Origin: an uncultured Eubacteriales bacterium
GTDB taxonomy: Bacteria > Bacillota > Clostridia > UMGS1810
Direction: 5' to 3'
Assembly (NCBI GenBank): GCA_900555295.1
Contig: USKN01000112.1
Coordinates: 1 to 6,192, forward strand
DNA length: 6,192 bases
Below the pieces are notes generated by a model. That model ran no database searches, had not been told where the DNA came from, and saw only the letters and a program-made list of their open reading frames with translations. The position numbers and the translations under genes were made by a program. Shown one piece after another: positions 6,180-6,192 of this stretch (its first letter is position 1; each line of letters opens with the position of its first letter).

Positions 6180-6192
6180 ACTTTGGTACCCC

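Noticed and set aside
6176..6192. Possible last codons of an upstream minus-strand gene overlapping the TOPRIM-like start (ATGA)
   Set aside because: Only four sense codons before a TGA are visible at the window edge, which cannot be told from chance.
1..6192. CRISPR array, tRNA, rRNA or insertion sequence
   Set aside because: No regularly spaced repeats, cloverleaf or rRNA-like stretches, transposase genes or terminal inverted repeats were seen on either strand.

Overview
The window looks like a chromosomal segment of an anaerobic, low-GC Bacillota, most likely an uncultured member of the Clostridia. The reasons are strong GGAGG-type ribosome binding sites, AT-rich intergenic DNA with sigma-A-like promoters, a spoVG gene, and an OadB-type membrane protein. 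No species can be named from the sequence alone. Six protein genes are evident, plus one small gene of 45 codons. Most units are bounded by hairpin terminators.

Left part (1-1993): a terminator hairpin at 7-52 is followed by spoVG on the minus strand. A 208-bp divergent intergenic region separates it from murC on the plus strand, which encodes the enzyme that adds L-alanine to UDP-MurNAc in peptidoglycan synthesis. A bidirectional hairpin at 1948-1993 closes murC and the convergent operon on its right.

Middle (2006-3519, minus strand): a two-gene operon encodes an OadB/GcdB/MmdB-type membrane subunit and a 45-residue single-helix protein resembling an OadG-related subunit. No biotin-dependent decarboxylase alpha subunit is nearby. 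Its leader is the most interesting part of the window. A consensus promoter (TTGACA, 17 bp, TATAAT) is followed by an RNA that folds as a yybP-ykoY (manganese) riboswitch aptamer. This overlaps a strong intrinsic terminator in a mutually exclusive way. The arrangement predicts manganese-induced readthrough into an OadB-like pump, which is not among the usual genes I associate with this riboswitch.

Right part (3583-5352, plus strand): a divergent pair encodes a KdpE-like OmpR-family response regulator with no histidine kinase beside it, and a YitT-family membrane protein 32 bp downstream. A bidirectional hairpin at 5303-5352 follows. The last gene (5415-6179, minus strand) is visibly more AT-rich. 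It encodes a putative TOPRIM-fold protein resembling RloB/AbiLii-type proteins, and is possibly one part of a defence module whose other part lies beyond the right edge.
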